Shown one piece after another: positions 55,917 through 64,000 of a stretch of DNA of 64,000 bases (within the stretch, counting starts at the first letter, position 1; the number at the start of each line of letters is the position of its first letter). The DNA comes from Gemmatimonadota bacterium (GTDB lineage: Bacteria; Gemmatimonadota; Gemmatimonadetes; Longimicrobiales; Gaopeijiaceae): contig JAWKQN010000005.1 in NCBI GenBank assembly GCA_041390125.1, positions 304,975 to 368,974 on the forward strand, read 5' to 3'. The position numbers were made by a program, and so were the translations under genes. A model generated the notes under the pieces. That model searched no databases. It worked only from the letters and a program-made list of their open reading frames with translations, and was not told the origin of the DNA.

Positions 55917-57230
55917 ATGCCGCGACCCGACCTGTTCCTGCGCAGCGTGCTGCTCGGCGCAGCCGCTCTGATGACGGCGGCCGCGCCGCCGCCGCTGGTC
56001 GCCCAGATGGGGGTCGACTGCGCCCGCTGTCATGCGGACCCGGAATTCCTGGTGGGGAAGGGGGGCACGCCCGCCGAGGACGCCCTCCTCTACGTGCCCG
56101 ATTCGCTCCTGCACGAGACCGTCCACGCCGAGCTGACGTGCACGGAATGCCACACCGCCTTCGACGATGCCTTTCCCCATCAGCCGTCCGCCTCCACGGC
56201 CACGTGCGGCTCGTGTCACGAGGATGCCGACGCGGGCTGGATGGCGTCCTCCCACGCGCGGGCCCTGGCCGAGGCGGAGGACGGCCCGGACTGTGCGGCG
56301 TGTCACGGCGTCCACGACGTGTTCGCCACGGATGACCGGCGCTCGCCGCTCCATCCCCTCAGCGAAGCGGCGCTCTGCGGGGAATGCCACGCCGACCCCG
56401 AGATCGTCGAGACGTACTTCGCGGACCCCGCCGATTCGATCGCCCGCGCAGCCGTCGACAGCTACCACGAGACCGTCCACGGGCTGGCCATCACGGAGGA
56501 CGGGCTCAACGTCTCCGCCACCTGCAGCGACTGCCACCGCGGCCACCTGGTGCTCCCATCGGATTCGCTGCGCTCTTCCGTTTATCCGGACTCGATCCCC
56601 ACGACGTGCGGTACCTGTCACGAAGGGGTGCTCGAGACCTTCTGGACCAGCGCCCATGGTACAGCCCTCCGCGAGGGGACCGAGTCGGAGGACGGACACT
56701 CCGCGCCCACGTGCACGACCTGTCATTCCTCGCACGAGATCGTCGCACCCGCCGAGGCGTGGAAAGCGGACGTGGTCGAGGAGTGCGGGACCTGCCACGA
56801 GCGGGCCTACGAGACCTACTTCCATACCCACCACGGCAAGGTCACCCGTCTGGGTTCCGAGCTCGCTGCCAAGTGCAGCGACTGCCATACTCCACACCGG
56901 AACCTGCCCGTCGACGATCCGGCGTCGTCCATCAGCCTGGTGAACCGACTCGATACCTGTGCCGAGTGCCACGCCGGTGCGTCCGCGGGCTTCGCTTCCT
57001 ACTTCGTCCACGCGGACGACACCGACCGTGAAGCGTACCCGCAGGTGTATTGGCCGCGCCTGGCCATGACGCTGTTGCTCTGGGGGGTCTTCGCGTTCTT
57101 CGGGTTGCACTCCGTCCTCTGGTTGGGACGTAGCCTCATCGGATCCCCCGTTTCGGCCGAAGCGCCGGAGGGGCCCGGACCCGAGGGCGGGTCGTCACCG
57201 GAGGAGCCATCCGGGGGGAGAGAACCGTGA
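55917..57230 (+). CDS. Eleven-haem cytochrome c with C-terminal membrane anchor
   Basis: A 437-residue protein with a signal peptide ending near LVAQ, eleven CxxCH motifs spread over residues 38-350 (CARCH, CTECH, CGSCH, CAACH, CGECH, CSDCH, CGTCH, CTTCH, CGTCH, CSDCH, CAECH) and one C-terminal transmembrane helix (LAMTLLLWGVFAFFGLHSVL) followed by a short Gly/Pro/Glu-rich cytoplasmic tail. It is therefore a periplasmic electron carrier fixed to the inner membrane. The cytochrome b gene starts within its stop (GTGA). Together they resemble the quinol-oxidising b/c modules of Cbc-type or NrfH/NapC-linked systems. The start has no strong ribosome site. Confidence 0.88.
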   Translation: MPRPDLFLRSVLLGAAALMTAAAPPPLVAQMGVDCARCHADPEFLVGKGGTPAEDALLYVPDSLLHETVHAELTCTECHTAFDDAFPHQPSASTATCGSCHEDADAGWMASSHARALAEAEDGPDCAACHGVHDVFATDDRRSPLHPLSEAALCGECHADPEIVETYFADPADSIARAAVDSYHETVHGLAITEDGLNVSATCSDCHRGHLVLPSDSLRSSVYPDSIPTTCGTCHEGVLETFWTSAHGTALREGTESEDGHSAPTCTTCHSSHEIVAPAEAWKADVVEECGTCHERAYETYFHTHHGKVTRLGSELAAKCSDCHTPHRNLPVDDPASSISLVNRLDTCAECHAGASAGFASYFVHADDTDREAYPQVYWPRLAMTLLLWGVFAFFGLHSVLWLGRSLIGSPVSAEAPEGPGPEGGSSPEEPSGGREP

Positions 57231-58093
57231 GTACCGGTACGGGCACCGGGCGCCCACTGTCGGCGTCGGATCGCGGTGCACCCCGCTACATCTGGCGCTT
57301 CACGCCGCTGCAGCGGGGGTTGCACCTCGTCGTGATCATCTCGTTCTTCGGGCTGGTGATGACGGGGCTGCCGCTCCACTTCAGCCACGAACCCTGGGCC
57401 GCATTCCTCGTCCGACTGCACGGCGGCGTGGAGACCGCCGCCATCCTGCACCGGATCTGCGCAGTGCTCACGTTCGGCTACTTCTTCGTGCACGTGGGGT
57501 CCCTGGTCCTCCGGCTGGTCAAGGGGCCGGATCGCACGTCCCTCTTCTGGGGACCCGAATCGATGGTGCCGCAGCCCAAGGACGTGCGGGACGTGGTGCA
57601 GATGTTCCGCTGGTTCGTGGGCCGCGCGGCCCCGCCCCGCTTCGATCGCTACAGCTACCTGGAGAAGTTCGACTACTGGGCGGTCTTCTGGGGGGTCGCC
57701 ATCATCGGCGGCTCCGGGTTGCTGCTGTGGTTCCCGGAGTTCTTCGGCCGGTTCCTGCCGGGCTGGGCCTTCAACGTCGCGCTGATCCTGCACGGCCATG
57801 AGGCGCTTCTGGCGCTGTGCTTCATCTTCACGATCCACTTCTTCAACGGGCAGCTGCGCCCCGACAAGTTCCCACTCGACCTGGTCGTGTTCACCGGTCG
57901 GGCGACGGAGGAGTACACGCGCGAAGAGCACCCGCTCGAGTACGAGCGCCTGGAGACCGAGGGCAGGCTGGAGGCGCTGCGCGCGCCGCCGCCGCCGCGG
58001 CCGCTCTACGTGGGTGCCGCCGTCCTCGGGATCGTCGCCATCGTGCTCGGCCTCACGCTGGCCAGCCTCGTCGTGTGGGCCAGCTTGAAGTGA
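57227..58093 (+). CDS. Membrane cytochrome b subunit (b561/FdhI-like)
   Basis: A 288-residue protein with about five transmembrane helices. Histidines placed inside or next to helices (H33, H75, H89 and those in ILHGHEALL and TIHFFNG) suit two b-type haems, as in formate dehydrogenase gamma and hydrogenase cytochrome b. It is expected to exchange electrons between the quinone pool and the adjacent 11-haem cytochrome. It starts at GTG overlapping the previous stop, and its stop overlaps the next start. Confidence 0.88.
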   Translation: MSTGTGTGRPLSASDRGAPRYIWRFTPLQRGLHLVVIISFFGLVMTGLPLHFSHEPWAAFLVRLHGGVETAAILHRICAVLTFGYFFVHVGSLVLRLVKGPDRTSLFWGPESMVPQPKDVRDVVQMFRWFVGRAAPPRFDRYSYLEKFDYWAVFWGVAIIGGSGLLLWFPEFFGRFLPGWAFNVALILHGHEALLALCFIFTIHFFNGQLRPDKFPLDLVVFTGRATEEYTREEHPLEYERLETEGRLEALRAPPPPRPLYVGAAVLGIVAIVLGLTLASLVVWASLK

Positions 58094-60081
58094 CCGGTCC
58101 CGTGCGGCGTCCGGGACGTCGGCCGGGCGCCCTCGTGCTCGCCCTGATCCTCGGTGCGTGCGGCGGCTCCGAGCCGCCGAGCTCCGTCGACGGTGCCCAC
58201 GCGGATCTCGCATGCGCTGGATGCCACGGGGAACCGCTGGCGGAGGGTGTCGTCGGCTTCGCCCGGGACGGGACCTGCGAGACATGCCACGGGCCTTCCG
58301 GTCTCCCGTCCTCCGTGCGGATGGCAGGGGTCGGCTTCCGCCATCTGGACCATCCCGGCCTGGAGGCGGGTGCAGACGCCTCCTGCGGGACATGCCACAC
58401 GCACCCGGACGGAACCTCCGACCTGGACGTTCGCACGGACGCCTGCGTGCTGTGCCACGCGGAGCCCCAGCCCACCGGTCCGCAGCGCTTCGTGCTCGAG
58501 CCGGACGGCTGCCAGGAATGTCATGCGGAACCTACCCACGTGGCGTTCGCCAGCACCGGTACGCCGATCGACCACGCCACGGTCCTCGAGAACGACATCC
58601 CCTGCCTGCAGTGCCACTACGATGTCACGGCCGGGAGCGGTGGGCTCGCCGAGGACGCCTGCCGCTCCTGTCACGGTCCGCCGGGCGCCGCCGTACGCCT
58701 GACCGGAGGCGAGCCGCGGGACGCATCCACCGTGCACGACCAACATGCCGTGGACGGGGGACCGGCGTGCACCCGGTGTCACGAGGAGATCAGCCACTCG
58801 GTCGTGGGGGTGGCGAGCGCGCTGGAGCTGGAGTGCACGGCGTGCCACGTGGAGGGGGACCCGGCCCTGCGGCAGCCCGTGGATTCGACCGCCCATGTGG
58901 AGGACCAGCTCGTCTTCGCGGGCCTGTCCCCTTTCCACGAAGGGGCCCTTCCGGCCGTGAAGTTCCGCGCGCGCATCTCCTGCCAGGACTGCCACTCGGC
59001 GGCCGCGATGCAGGCGGCGCCTGACTCCCCGGCGCGGTTGAGCGCACTGCGGCAGGAGTGCGTCGCCTGCCACGGGAGCCGTTTCGCGGGCCTGCTGGAC
59101 GAGTGGGTGGAGGGCATGCGCGCCAACACCCGGAGCGTCGGAGCGTACGTCGCGGGCCTGCACGGGGATCCGCGGATCGATGCGTCGCCGGACGCGGACT
59201 CGCTGCGCTCGGTGGCCGATTCGCTGTGGACACTCATCTCCGCCGGTCACGGCGTCCACAACATCGGCGGGGCGGACCGGATGCTGCGGGACGCGCTGGC
59301 CGACGCGGCGGAAGCCTCCCGCCGGGCCGGGCTCGTTCCCGCTCCGCTTCCCGACCTGGGTCCGGTCGCGGACGCCGCGAGCTGTGCGCGCTGCCACTAC
59401 CGCCCCGGTCGTTCACACGAGCGCTTTCCGGAGCCGTTCGACCACCGGGCGCACGGTGGGGCCGAGGGCCTCGAGTGCGCGGACTGCCATACGCCCGCCT
59501 CGCTCTTCGTGGCCGAGGATCGGGTATTCGATCCCGACCACGGCGGCATCACACTCGCGGCGGGAGATTGCCTCTCATGCCATCACGCGGAGCCCGAGCT
59601 CGCGTGCGCGTCCTGTCATGTGGAGGGAGATGCCTTCCAGGATCCGCACACCACGCTGCTGCCGGTGACCATCGAGCGCGATCGGCAGACCCGCCCCAGA
59701 CCGGTGGACTTCTCGCACCTCGCGCACGATGCGGTGGACTGCACCCGCTGTCACACCGGGGCGCCGCCTGCGCTGGCTCCCGCCGACTGTGCGTCCTGCC
59801 ATGAAGAGCATCACGACGTCGAAGTCTCGGGCTGCACGTCCTGCCACGGGGCGACCGTGAAGGAGGCCCACACGGTGGCGGACCATCTCGACTGCGGTGC
59901 GTGTCACACGAACGCCACCCTGGCGGATCTGGGCGCGGCGGACCGGCGCTTCTGTCTGCAGTGCCATGCCGAGCAGGTGGACCACAAGCCCGAAGGCGAG
60001 TGCGCCTCCTGCCATCTGCTGCTGGAGCCGGCCGCAGCCATGCGCCGCATCCTGGCCGCGGAGGAGGCCCCGCCCCGATGA
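58090..60081 (+). CDS. Twenty-one-haem cytochrome c lipoprotein
   Basis: A 663-residue protein. A short basic N-terminus and hydrophobic stretch end in a clear lipobox, LGAC. Twenty-one CxxCH motifs follow, from CAGCH near residue 38 to CASCH near 640, one per about 30 residues, with a haem-poor helical insert at about 325-430. Many histidines (HLDHPG, FDHRAHGG, HTVADHLD) suit bis-His ligation, so it could form a long haem wire. It may be anchored at the outer membrane. GTG start overlaps the cytochrome b stop; the porin-like gene overlaps its end. No catalytic domain was recognised. Confidence 0.88.
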   Translation: MTGPVRRPGRRPGALVLALILGACGGSEPPSSVDGAHADLACAGCHGEPLAEGVVGFARDGTCETCHGPSGLPSSVRMAGVGFRHLDHPGLEAGADASCGTCHTHPDGTSDLDVRTDACVLCHAEPQPTGPQRFVLEPDGCQECHAEPTHVAFASTGTPIDHATVLENDIPCLQCHYDVTAGSGGLAEDACRSCHGPPGAAVRLTGGEPRDASTVHDQHAVDGGPACTRCHEEISHSVVGVASALELECTACHVEGDPALRQPVDSTAHVEDQLVFAGLSPFHEGALPAVKFRARISCQDCHSAAAMQAAPDSPARLSALRQECVACHGSRFAGLLDEWVEGMRANTRSVGAYVAGLHGDPRIDASPDADSLRSVADSLWTLISAGHGVHNIGGADRMLRDALADAAEASRRAGLVPAPLPDLGPVADAASCARCHYRPGRSHERFPEPFDHRAHGGAEGLECADCHTPASLFVAEDRVFDPDHGGITLAAGDCLSCHHAEPELACASCHVEGDAFQDPHTTLLPVTIERDRQTRPRPVDFSHLAHDAVDCTRCHTGAPPALAPADCASCHEEHHDVEVSGCTSCHGATVKEAHTVADHLDCGACHTNATLADLGAADRRFCLQCHAEQVDHKPEGECASCHLLLEPAAAMRRILAAEEAPPR

Positions 60082-61556
60082 CGCGTCGGCTCGGCGTGCG
60101 TTGCGCGGGAGCGCTCCTGCTCCTCTCCGGGGTCGGGATCCGCCCGGCTCCGGCAGCCGGGCAGGGGGTGGTCGGCACCGCCACCTCCATCGTGCGCTAC
60201 GTCGGTCTGCAGCCGCTCGTGCTGGATTCCTTCGCCGTCTCGGACGCGATCCCGGGGCCCGACGGCGGCTTCGTGGTGGACGGGCGGCCCGTCTCCTGTG
60301 TGCCCGGCGTCATCTGCACGGCCTACGGTCTGGGACCGGGAAGCCACGCCGCGCTCGCATCGCAGGACGTCCGGCTCACCGCGTGGGGGCTGGGCCTGCC
60401 CGGTCTGAGCGCCACGGCCTTCATGAGGGGCCGGCAGCAGTTGGACGGCGGGTACGCCTGGCCCCGCGGCGACGATCCGTTCGATCTGCTGCTTGGCTAT
60501 CTGCAGTGGAACCGGCCGGGGCTGCGCGTTCGCCTGGGCCGCCAGGAGACGCTGTCACCGCTGGGATTCGCGAGCTTCGACGGCGTCAGCCTCCTCCTGG
60601 CCCCGGGGGGTCGCTGGCGCGTGGAGGCCTTCGGGGGACGGAGCCTCGCCCGGGGCCTGCGTTCGCCCCGCAATGAAGCCCTGCAAGGGCTCGACGACTT
60701 CGTGCCGTTGAACGAGGCCTGGCTCTTCGGCGGGCTCGCCACGTTGGCACACCGTTCCGGCGCGTCGCTCACGCTGCGCTACCAACGCGAGGTGTGGTCG
60801 GATGGCTCCACGCTGCTGAACGAGCGTGCCTCCGCGGAGGTGCGTGCACCCCTCGGGGAACGCCTGGATCTCTCGGCCCAGGGCGACTGGGATCTCGGGC
60901 TCGATCGGGCAGGGAAGGCCTCGGCCTCGCTCCACGGCCGCGTGACCGGCTGGATGGATGCCGAGGTCCGTGTGCGTCGCTATGTGCCCTACTTCGACCT
61001 CTCGACGGTCTGGGGCTTCTTCGAGCCCGTGGGCTTCACAGAGATCACGGCGCGCGGCGAGGCGAGGGCGGGAGGGAACTGGTCGCTGTGGGCGGCGGCC
61101 GGCCGGCGGGGGTACGAGGATACCCGCACCGTGCGGGTCCTCGGTCCGGTGGGCGACGACGCCTGGACCGTCGATGCGGGATCGCGGTGGCGCCCGGACG
61201 AGCGCTGGAGCCTCCAGGCAGGGTATCGCCTCGAATGGGGTGCGGGCGCGTACCTGCAGTCGGGCGACGTGTCCGTCGCATACACCCCGTCGCGCCGGGC
61301 CGAGGTGACGCTGCACGGCTCGCTGTACCAGCAGCTCGAGGAGTTCCGCCTGGGCGACCGCCGCCTCGGGGGCGGAGGCGTCAGCACCGCCTTCCTGGTG
61401 GGGGAGCGCGTGCGTCTGCGGGGCGGCTGGGTGCACCATGCCGTGCTCGGGGCCACCCGGCCCGACGATCTCATCGGCCCCCAGACGCGGGCCTGGACCG
61501 CCCTGGAGGTGCGCCTGGGGCAGGATCCCGGCCTGAGCACCCGGAGGGCCCGATGA
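60078..61556 (+). CDS. Outer-membrane beta-barrel protein in the cytochrome cluster (MtrB-like role proposed)
   Basis: A 492-residue protein with a signal peptide (cleavage near PAAGQG) and a mature part made almost entirely of amphipathic strands joined by short charged turns (LRVRLGRQETLS, ASLTLRYQREVWSDG, DAEVRVRRYVPYF, WSLQAGYRLEWGAGAYL, VRLRGGWVHHAVLG), probably 16-20 strands. It has no haem motif. It is shorter than MtrB (about 700 residues) and lacks an obvious N-terminal CxxC. Lying between two multihaem cytochrome genes with 4-base overlaps on both sides, it is the obvious candidate for a porin sheath of an electron conduit. This role is inferred from context. Confidence 0.8.
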   Translation: MTRRLGVRCAGALLLLSGVGIRPAPAAGQGVVGTATSIVRYVGLQPLVLDSFAVSDAIPGPDGGFVVDGRPVSCVPGVICTAYGLGPGSHAALASQDVRLTAWGLGLPGLSATAFMRGRQQLDGGYAWPRGDDPFDLLLGYLQWNRPGLRVRLGRQETLSPLGFASFDGVSLLLAPGGRWRVEAFGGRSLARGLRSPRNEALQGLDDFVPLNEAWLFGGLATLAHRSGASLTLRYQREVWSDGSTLLNERASAEVRAPLGERLDLSAQGDWDLGLDRAGKASASLHGRVTGWMDAEVRVRRYVPYFDLSTVWGFFEPVGFTEITARGEARAGGNWSLWAAAGRRGYEDTRTVRVLGPVGDDAWTVDAGSRWRPDERWSLQAGYRLEWGAGAYLQSGDVSVAYTPSRRAEVTLHGSLYQQLEEFRLGDRRLGGGGVSTAFLVGERVRLRGGWVHHAVLGATRPDDLIGPQTRAWTALEVRLGQDPGLSTRRAR

Positions 61557-62986
61557 GGGGGCTGCGCGCGCTGTCCGCATGGATCGTCGCTGCCGCGGGA
61601 GCCGGTGGCCTCGCGGTGGGCGCCGCCGCGCAGGAGCCCCCGGAAGTCCCCTTCCCGCACGAAGAGCATGCGGGTCTGTTTCCGCTCTGCGCCTCCTGCC
61701 ACGCGGGCGCGGAGGTGGCCGCGGGCAGCGTGGCGCTCTATCCCGAGCCGACGCGCTGTGCCCAATGCCATGACGGCGTGGACGAGGCGCGGGTGACGTG
61801 GGCCGCACCCTCGACGCCACCGAGCAACGTGCGCTTCGCCCATGGTGTGCACGAAGCGCGCGTGGAGACGGCCGGCGACAGCGCGCTGGCGTGCGCGACG
61901 TGCCATGCACCCCGGCCTGACGACGCCTGGGCCGTGCAACGCGCCGTCACGGATTCCTGCTGGACCTGTCACGCGCACCCGGCCACGGAGCACTACGCGG
62001 ATGCGGAGTGCTCGACCTGCCACGTACCGCTGGCCGAGACCCGCTTTCCCGTGGCGCGCGTCGCGGCCCTTCCCGAGCCCCCCGACCACGACCGGCCCGA
62101 CTTCCTGGCCGAGAGCCACGGCGCCGGACTGATCCCGGACGACCTCGCGCGCTGCGCGACGTGTCACACACAGGAGCGCTGCACGAGCTGCCATGTGCGG
62201 ACGATCGAGCAGATCGCCGCGATGCCCGTCGCGTCCGCGACGCTCGAGCTGCCGCCGTTCGACGCCCACTACCCCACGCCGGCCAGCCATCTCGAACCCG
62301 GCTTCGCGTGGGCGCATGCGCCCGAACCGGATCTGGGGGCGACTGCGTGCGGGACGTGCCACACCCAGGACGACTGCACCAGTTGCCACGTCGCCCCGAT
62401 TCCCGTTCCCGTGCAGCCGCTGCCGTCCCGATCCGCGACCCGCGCACCCGGCGTGGGCCTCGTGCGCGCCGAGCCCGACAGCCACCTGCGCCCCTTCTTC
62501 GCCACCGATCACGGTGCGCTGGCCGCCGGGTCACTCGCGTCCTGCAGCGGCTGCCACACCACCGAGACCTGCACGCAGTGCCACGACGCGCCGCGGTCGG
62601 GTGGGTTCCATCCATCGGCGTTCGCGGCCCGGCACGCGGCCGAGGCGTTCGGGGCCACGATGGACTGCGCGACCTGTCACAGCACCGAGGCGTTCTGCCG
62701 CGCCTGCCACGTGGAGGCGGGGCTCGGCTCGACGGGACGCCTGGGCCCGGGGTACCACGACGCGGAGCCGCTCTGGCTGCTGCGGCACGGACAACCGGCG
62801 CGGCAGGCGCTGGAGAGCTGCGCCGGTTGCCACCAGCAGCGCGATTGCCTGCAGTGCCATTCCACGACGGGCTCCTTCCAGGTGAGCCCGCACGGCCCGG
62901 ACTTCGACGCTGACCGCGCCTGGGAGCGCTCCGCGCCGACGTGCCTGGCCTGCCACGTGGCCGATCCGCGGACCTTGCCGCGCTGA
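61553..62986 (+). CDS. Sixteen-haem cytochrome c with tandem di-haem units
   Basis: A 477-residue secreted protein (signal peptide cleaved near GAAAQ, no lipobox). It has sixteen CxxCH motifs. The first five are spread singly. From residue 200 they come mostly in pairs separated by four or five residues: CATCHTQERCTSCH, CGTCHTQDDCTSCH, CSGCHTTETCTQCH, CATCHSTEAFCRACH and CAGCHQQRDCLQCH, with a final CLACH. This repeat suggests duplication of a di-haem module. It is last in the coupled set and followed by a strong terminator. An extracellular or outer-face terminal carrier is plausible but unproven. Confidence 0.88.
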   Translation: MRGLRALSAWIVAAAGAGGLAVGAAAQEPPEVPFPHEEHAGLFPLCASCHAGAEVAAGSVALYPEPTRCAQCHDGVDEARVTWAAPSTPPSNVRFAHGVHEARVETAGDSALACATCHAPRPDDAWAVQRAVTDSCWTCHAHPATEHYADAECSTCHVPLAETRFPVARVAALPEPPDHDRPDFLAESHGAGLIPDDLARCATCHTQERCTSCHVRTIEQIAAMPVASATLELPPFDAHYPTPASHLEPGFAWAHAPEPDLGATACGTCHTQDDCTSCHVAPIPVPVQPLPSRSATRAPGVGLVRAEPDSHLRPFFATDHGALAAGSLASCSGCHTTETCTQCHDAPRSGGFHPSAFAARHAAEAFGATMDCATCHSTEAFCRACHVEAGLGSTGRLGPGYHDAEPLWLLRHGQPARQALESCAGCHQQRDCLQCHSTTGSFQVSPHGPDFDADRAWERSAPTCLACHVADPRTLPR

Positions 62987-63002
62987 GCGACCCGGACGCA
63001 AC

Positions 63003-63032
63003 GACGCCCCGCGGCCGGAGCCGCGGGGCGTC
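63003..63032. terminator. Strong hairpin between the cytochrome cluster and the aldolase-family gene
   Basis: A perfect 13-base stem GACGCCCCGCGGC with its complement and a CGGA tetraloop lies between convergent genes and could terminate transcription from both sides. Confidence 0.75.
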
Positions 63033-63061
63033 GGGTGCTCACGGTGGTGTCGGCGACCGCC

Positions 63062-64000
63062 TCAGCTCATGGGCACGGTCTGGAGGAGCTTCCCGTCCAC
63101 ACGCTCGAAGATCTCGTCGAGCGAGCGACCCGTGATCGTGAGGCCGTGGTTCTTCAGCCCCACCACCGCGCGTGCGGGATCGTCCGCCGTGCGTACGATG
63201 TCGGCGACGGCCTGGCCCAGCTCCCGGGTGCCGCACGGGTAGTTGAACTCGGTGGACGGCACGCCGTGCATCCAGGCGTGCACGTGGAGGATGGCCCCCA
63301 CGTCCGGGTGCTCGCGGTAGATCATCCAGTGCTCGATGGCGTCCACCGACACGCGACGCGGCTCCACCCCGGGCGGAACCGACAACAGCATCGCGTTGCG
63401 CTCCGGGTCGTAGTCCTTCACCAGCAGGATGTCACGACCGATCACGCGCAGGTTGGACTTGTCCACCCCGCTCGCGCTCATCCAGAAGCGGGTCTCGTCC
63501 AGCCGAGCGCTCAGGTTGCCGTAGGAGAGGCCGCCCAGCCCGTAGAGACGCTTGAGGTGGCGGATGTCGCGCTCCGTCAGGTACTCGTGCATCGGGAACG
63601 GAGCGGGAAGCAGCTCCAGCTCGTTCAGGTGCTGGCCGGCGCGGTGGATGGACTCGGTGATCCCATCCCCGTTCCAGAGCGCCTCGGGCAGGTCCTCGTC
63701 GAAGACGTTGTCGATGACCAGACGGCTGGACGCCAGTGGCTCGATCCGACGGTAGACCTGCTCGAAGTACTGCGGCCGGTCACAGTTGCCCGCCACGACG
63801 TAGTGCCCCTGCTCCGGCGTGACGAAGTGGATGTCGGGGTCCTGGGCCTCTCCGTCCACCAGCGCGATGAACAGGTTGGACAGCGAGCGGATCAGCAGCG
63901 GATAGCCGTGGACCAGGTGGCTGTCGAACGGACCGTCCACGTCGGCGACCCCGGCCAGGAAGACCGCCTGGGCGCGCCGCCGGAAGGGACGGGGCTCGGC
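63062..64000 (-). CDS. Class II aldolase/adducin family protein (partial, N-terminus outside window)
   Basis: At least 312 codons, open to the right edge. The C-terminal two-thirds are a class II aldolase/adducin domain: GLSYGNLSAR, the zinc histidines in AILHVHAWMHG and GLKNHGLTITGRS. The N-terminal part (FDSHLVHGYPLLIRSLSNLFIALVDG) continues upstream of the first possible GTG start at 63940 with in-frame AVFLAGVADV, so the true start probably lies beyond the window. Substrate unknown; the family includes fuculose- and ribulose-phosphate aldolases and many uncharacterised members. Confidence 0.85.
   Translation of the reverse strand, partial: AEPRPFRRRAQAVFLAGVADVDGPFDSHLVHGYPLLIRSLSNLFIALVDGEAQDPDIHFVTPEQGHYVVAGNCDRPQYFEQVYRRIEPLASSRLVIDNVFDEDLPEALWNGDGITESIHRAGQHLNELELLPAPFPMHEYLTERDIRHLKRLYGLGGLSYGNLSARLDETRFWMSASGVDKSNLRVIGRDILLVKDYDPERNAMLLSVPPGVEPRRVSVDAIEHWMIYREHPDVGAILHVHAWMHGVPSTEFNYPCGTRELGQAVADIVRTADDPARAVVGLKNHGLTITGRSLDEIFERVDGKLLQTVPMS

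Noticed and set aside
54312..57110. A 932-codon minus-strand frame opposite the first two cytochrome genes
   Set aside because: The opposite strand has 20 haem-binding motifs in order, signal peptides and a cytochrome b neighbour, so the minus frame is a shadow.

Overview
The window is about 64 kb of very GC-rich (roughly 70 percent), gene-dense bacterial chromosome. It carries two ECF sigma factors, many secreted and outer-membrane-type proteins, a complete cytochrome c maturation cluster and a menaquinone-type UbiE. This fits a Gram-negative, respiring, environmental bacterium. My best guess is Gemmatimonadota or a neighbouring lineage; this is inferred from the gene set only, since no database comparison was possible. 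There is no insertion sequence, prophage, CRISPR array or rRNA. No stretch over 300 bases lacks a gene.

Layout. Bases 1-9700 are mostly minus-strand: an ECF sigma/anti-sigma pair, then an M48 protease - purD - YbjQ - mutM - M16 protease run, and a PLP sulfur-amino-acid enzyme. The plus-strand ubiE sits among them. Bases 9.9-16.9 kb (plus) hold glmM-glmS-dtd, maf-mtnA and glpK. Bases 17.0-23.3 kb (plus) are a cytochrome c maturation operon (ccmE-F-[CcmI-like]-A-B-C-D) ending in a threonine aldolase. Bases 23.4-32.5 kb are accessory: a porin-like protein, an RnfD-like membrane protein with Sel1-like repeats, a second ECF sigma factor, a fused two-domain glycosyltransferase, a TVP38 protein and a mercuric-reductase-like flavoprotein. 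Bases 32.8-46.3 kb hold recA and then a long translationally coupled housekeeping run from alaS to ispE. A tRNA-Gln, a secreted unknown and prs-rplY-pth-hppA-M20 peptidase follow.

The most striking region is 54.1-63.0 kb. Four multihaem cytochromes c with 9, 11, 21 and 16 haem-binding motifs (57 in total), a membrane cytochrome b and an outer-membrane beta-barrel lie together. The last five genes overlap by 4 nt each. The architecture reads as an electron conduit from the quinone pool, across the periplasm and through the outer membrane, possibly for extracellular electron transfer. The ccm operon 30 kb upstream has a CcmE with a C-x3-Y haem-binding motif in place of H-x3-Y and no visible ccmG or ccmH. 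This matches the variant 'System I*' of c-type cytochrome maturation and could be the machinery that loads these proteins.

Other notable points are two genes (pth and hflX) whose best-supported start codon is AUC, a K+-dependent-type membrane pyrophosphatase, a partial arsenosugar-like gene set lacking the radical SAM enzyme, and well-formed sigma-70-type promoters (TTGACG-17-TACCAT and TTGACG-17-TAATCA) before prs and the cytochrome cluster.
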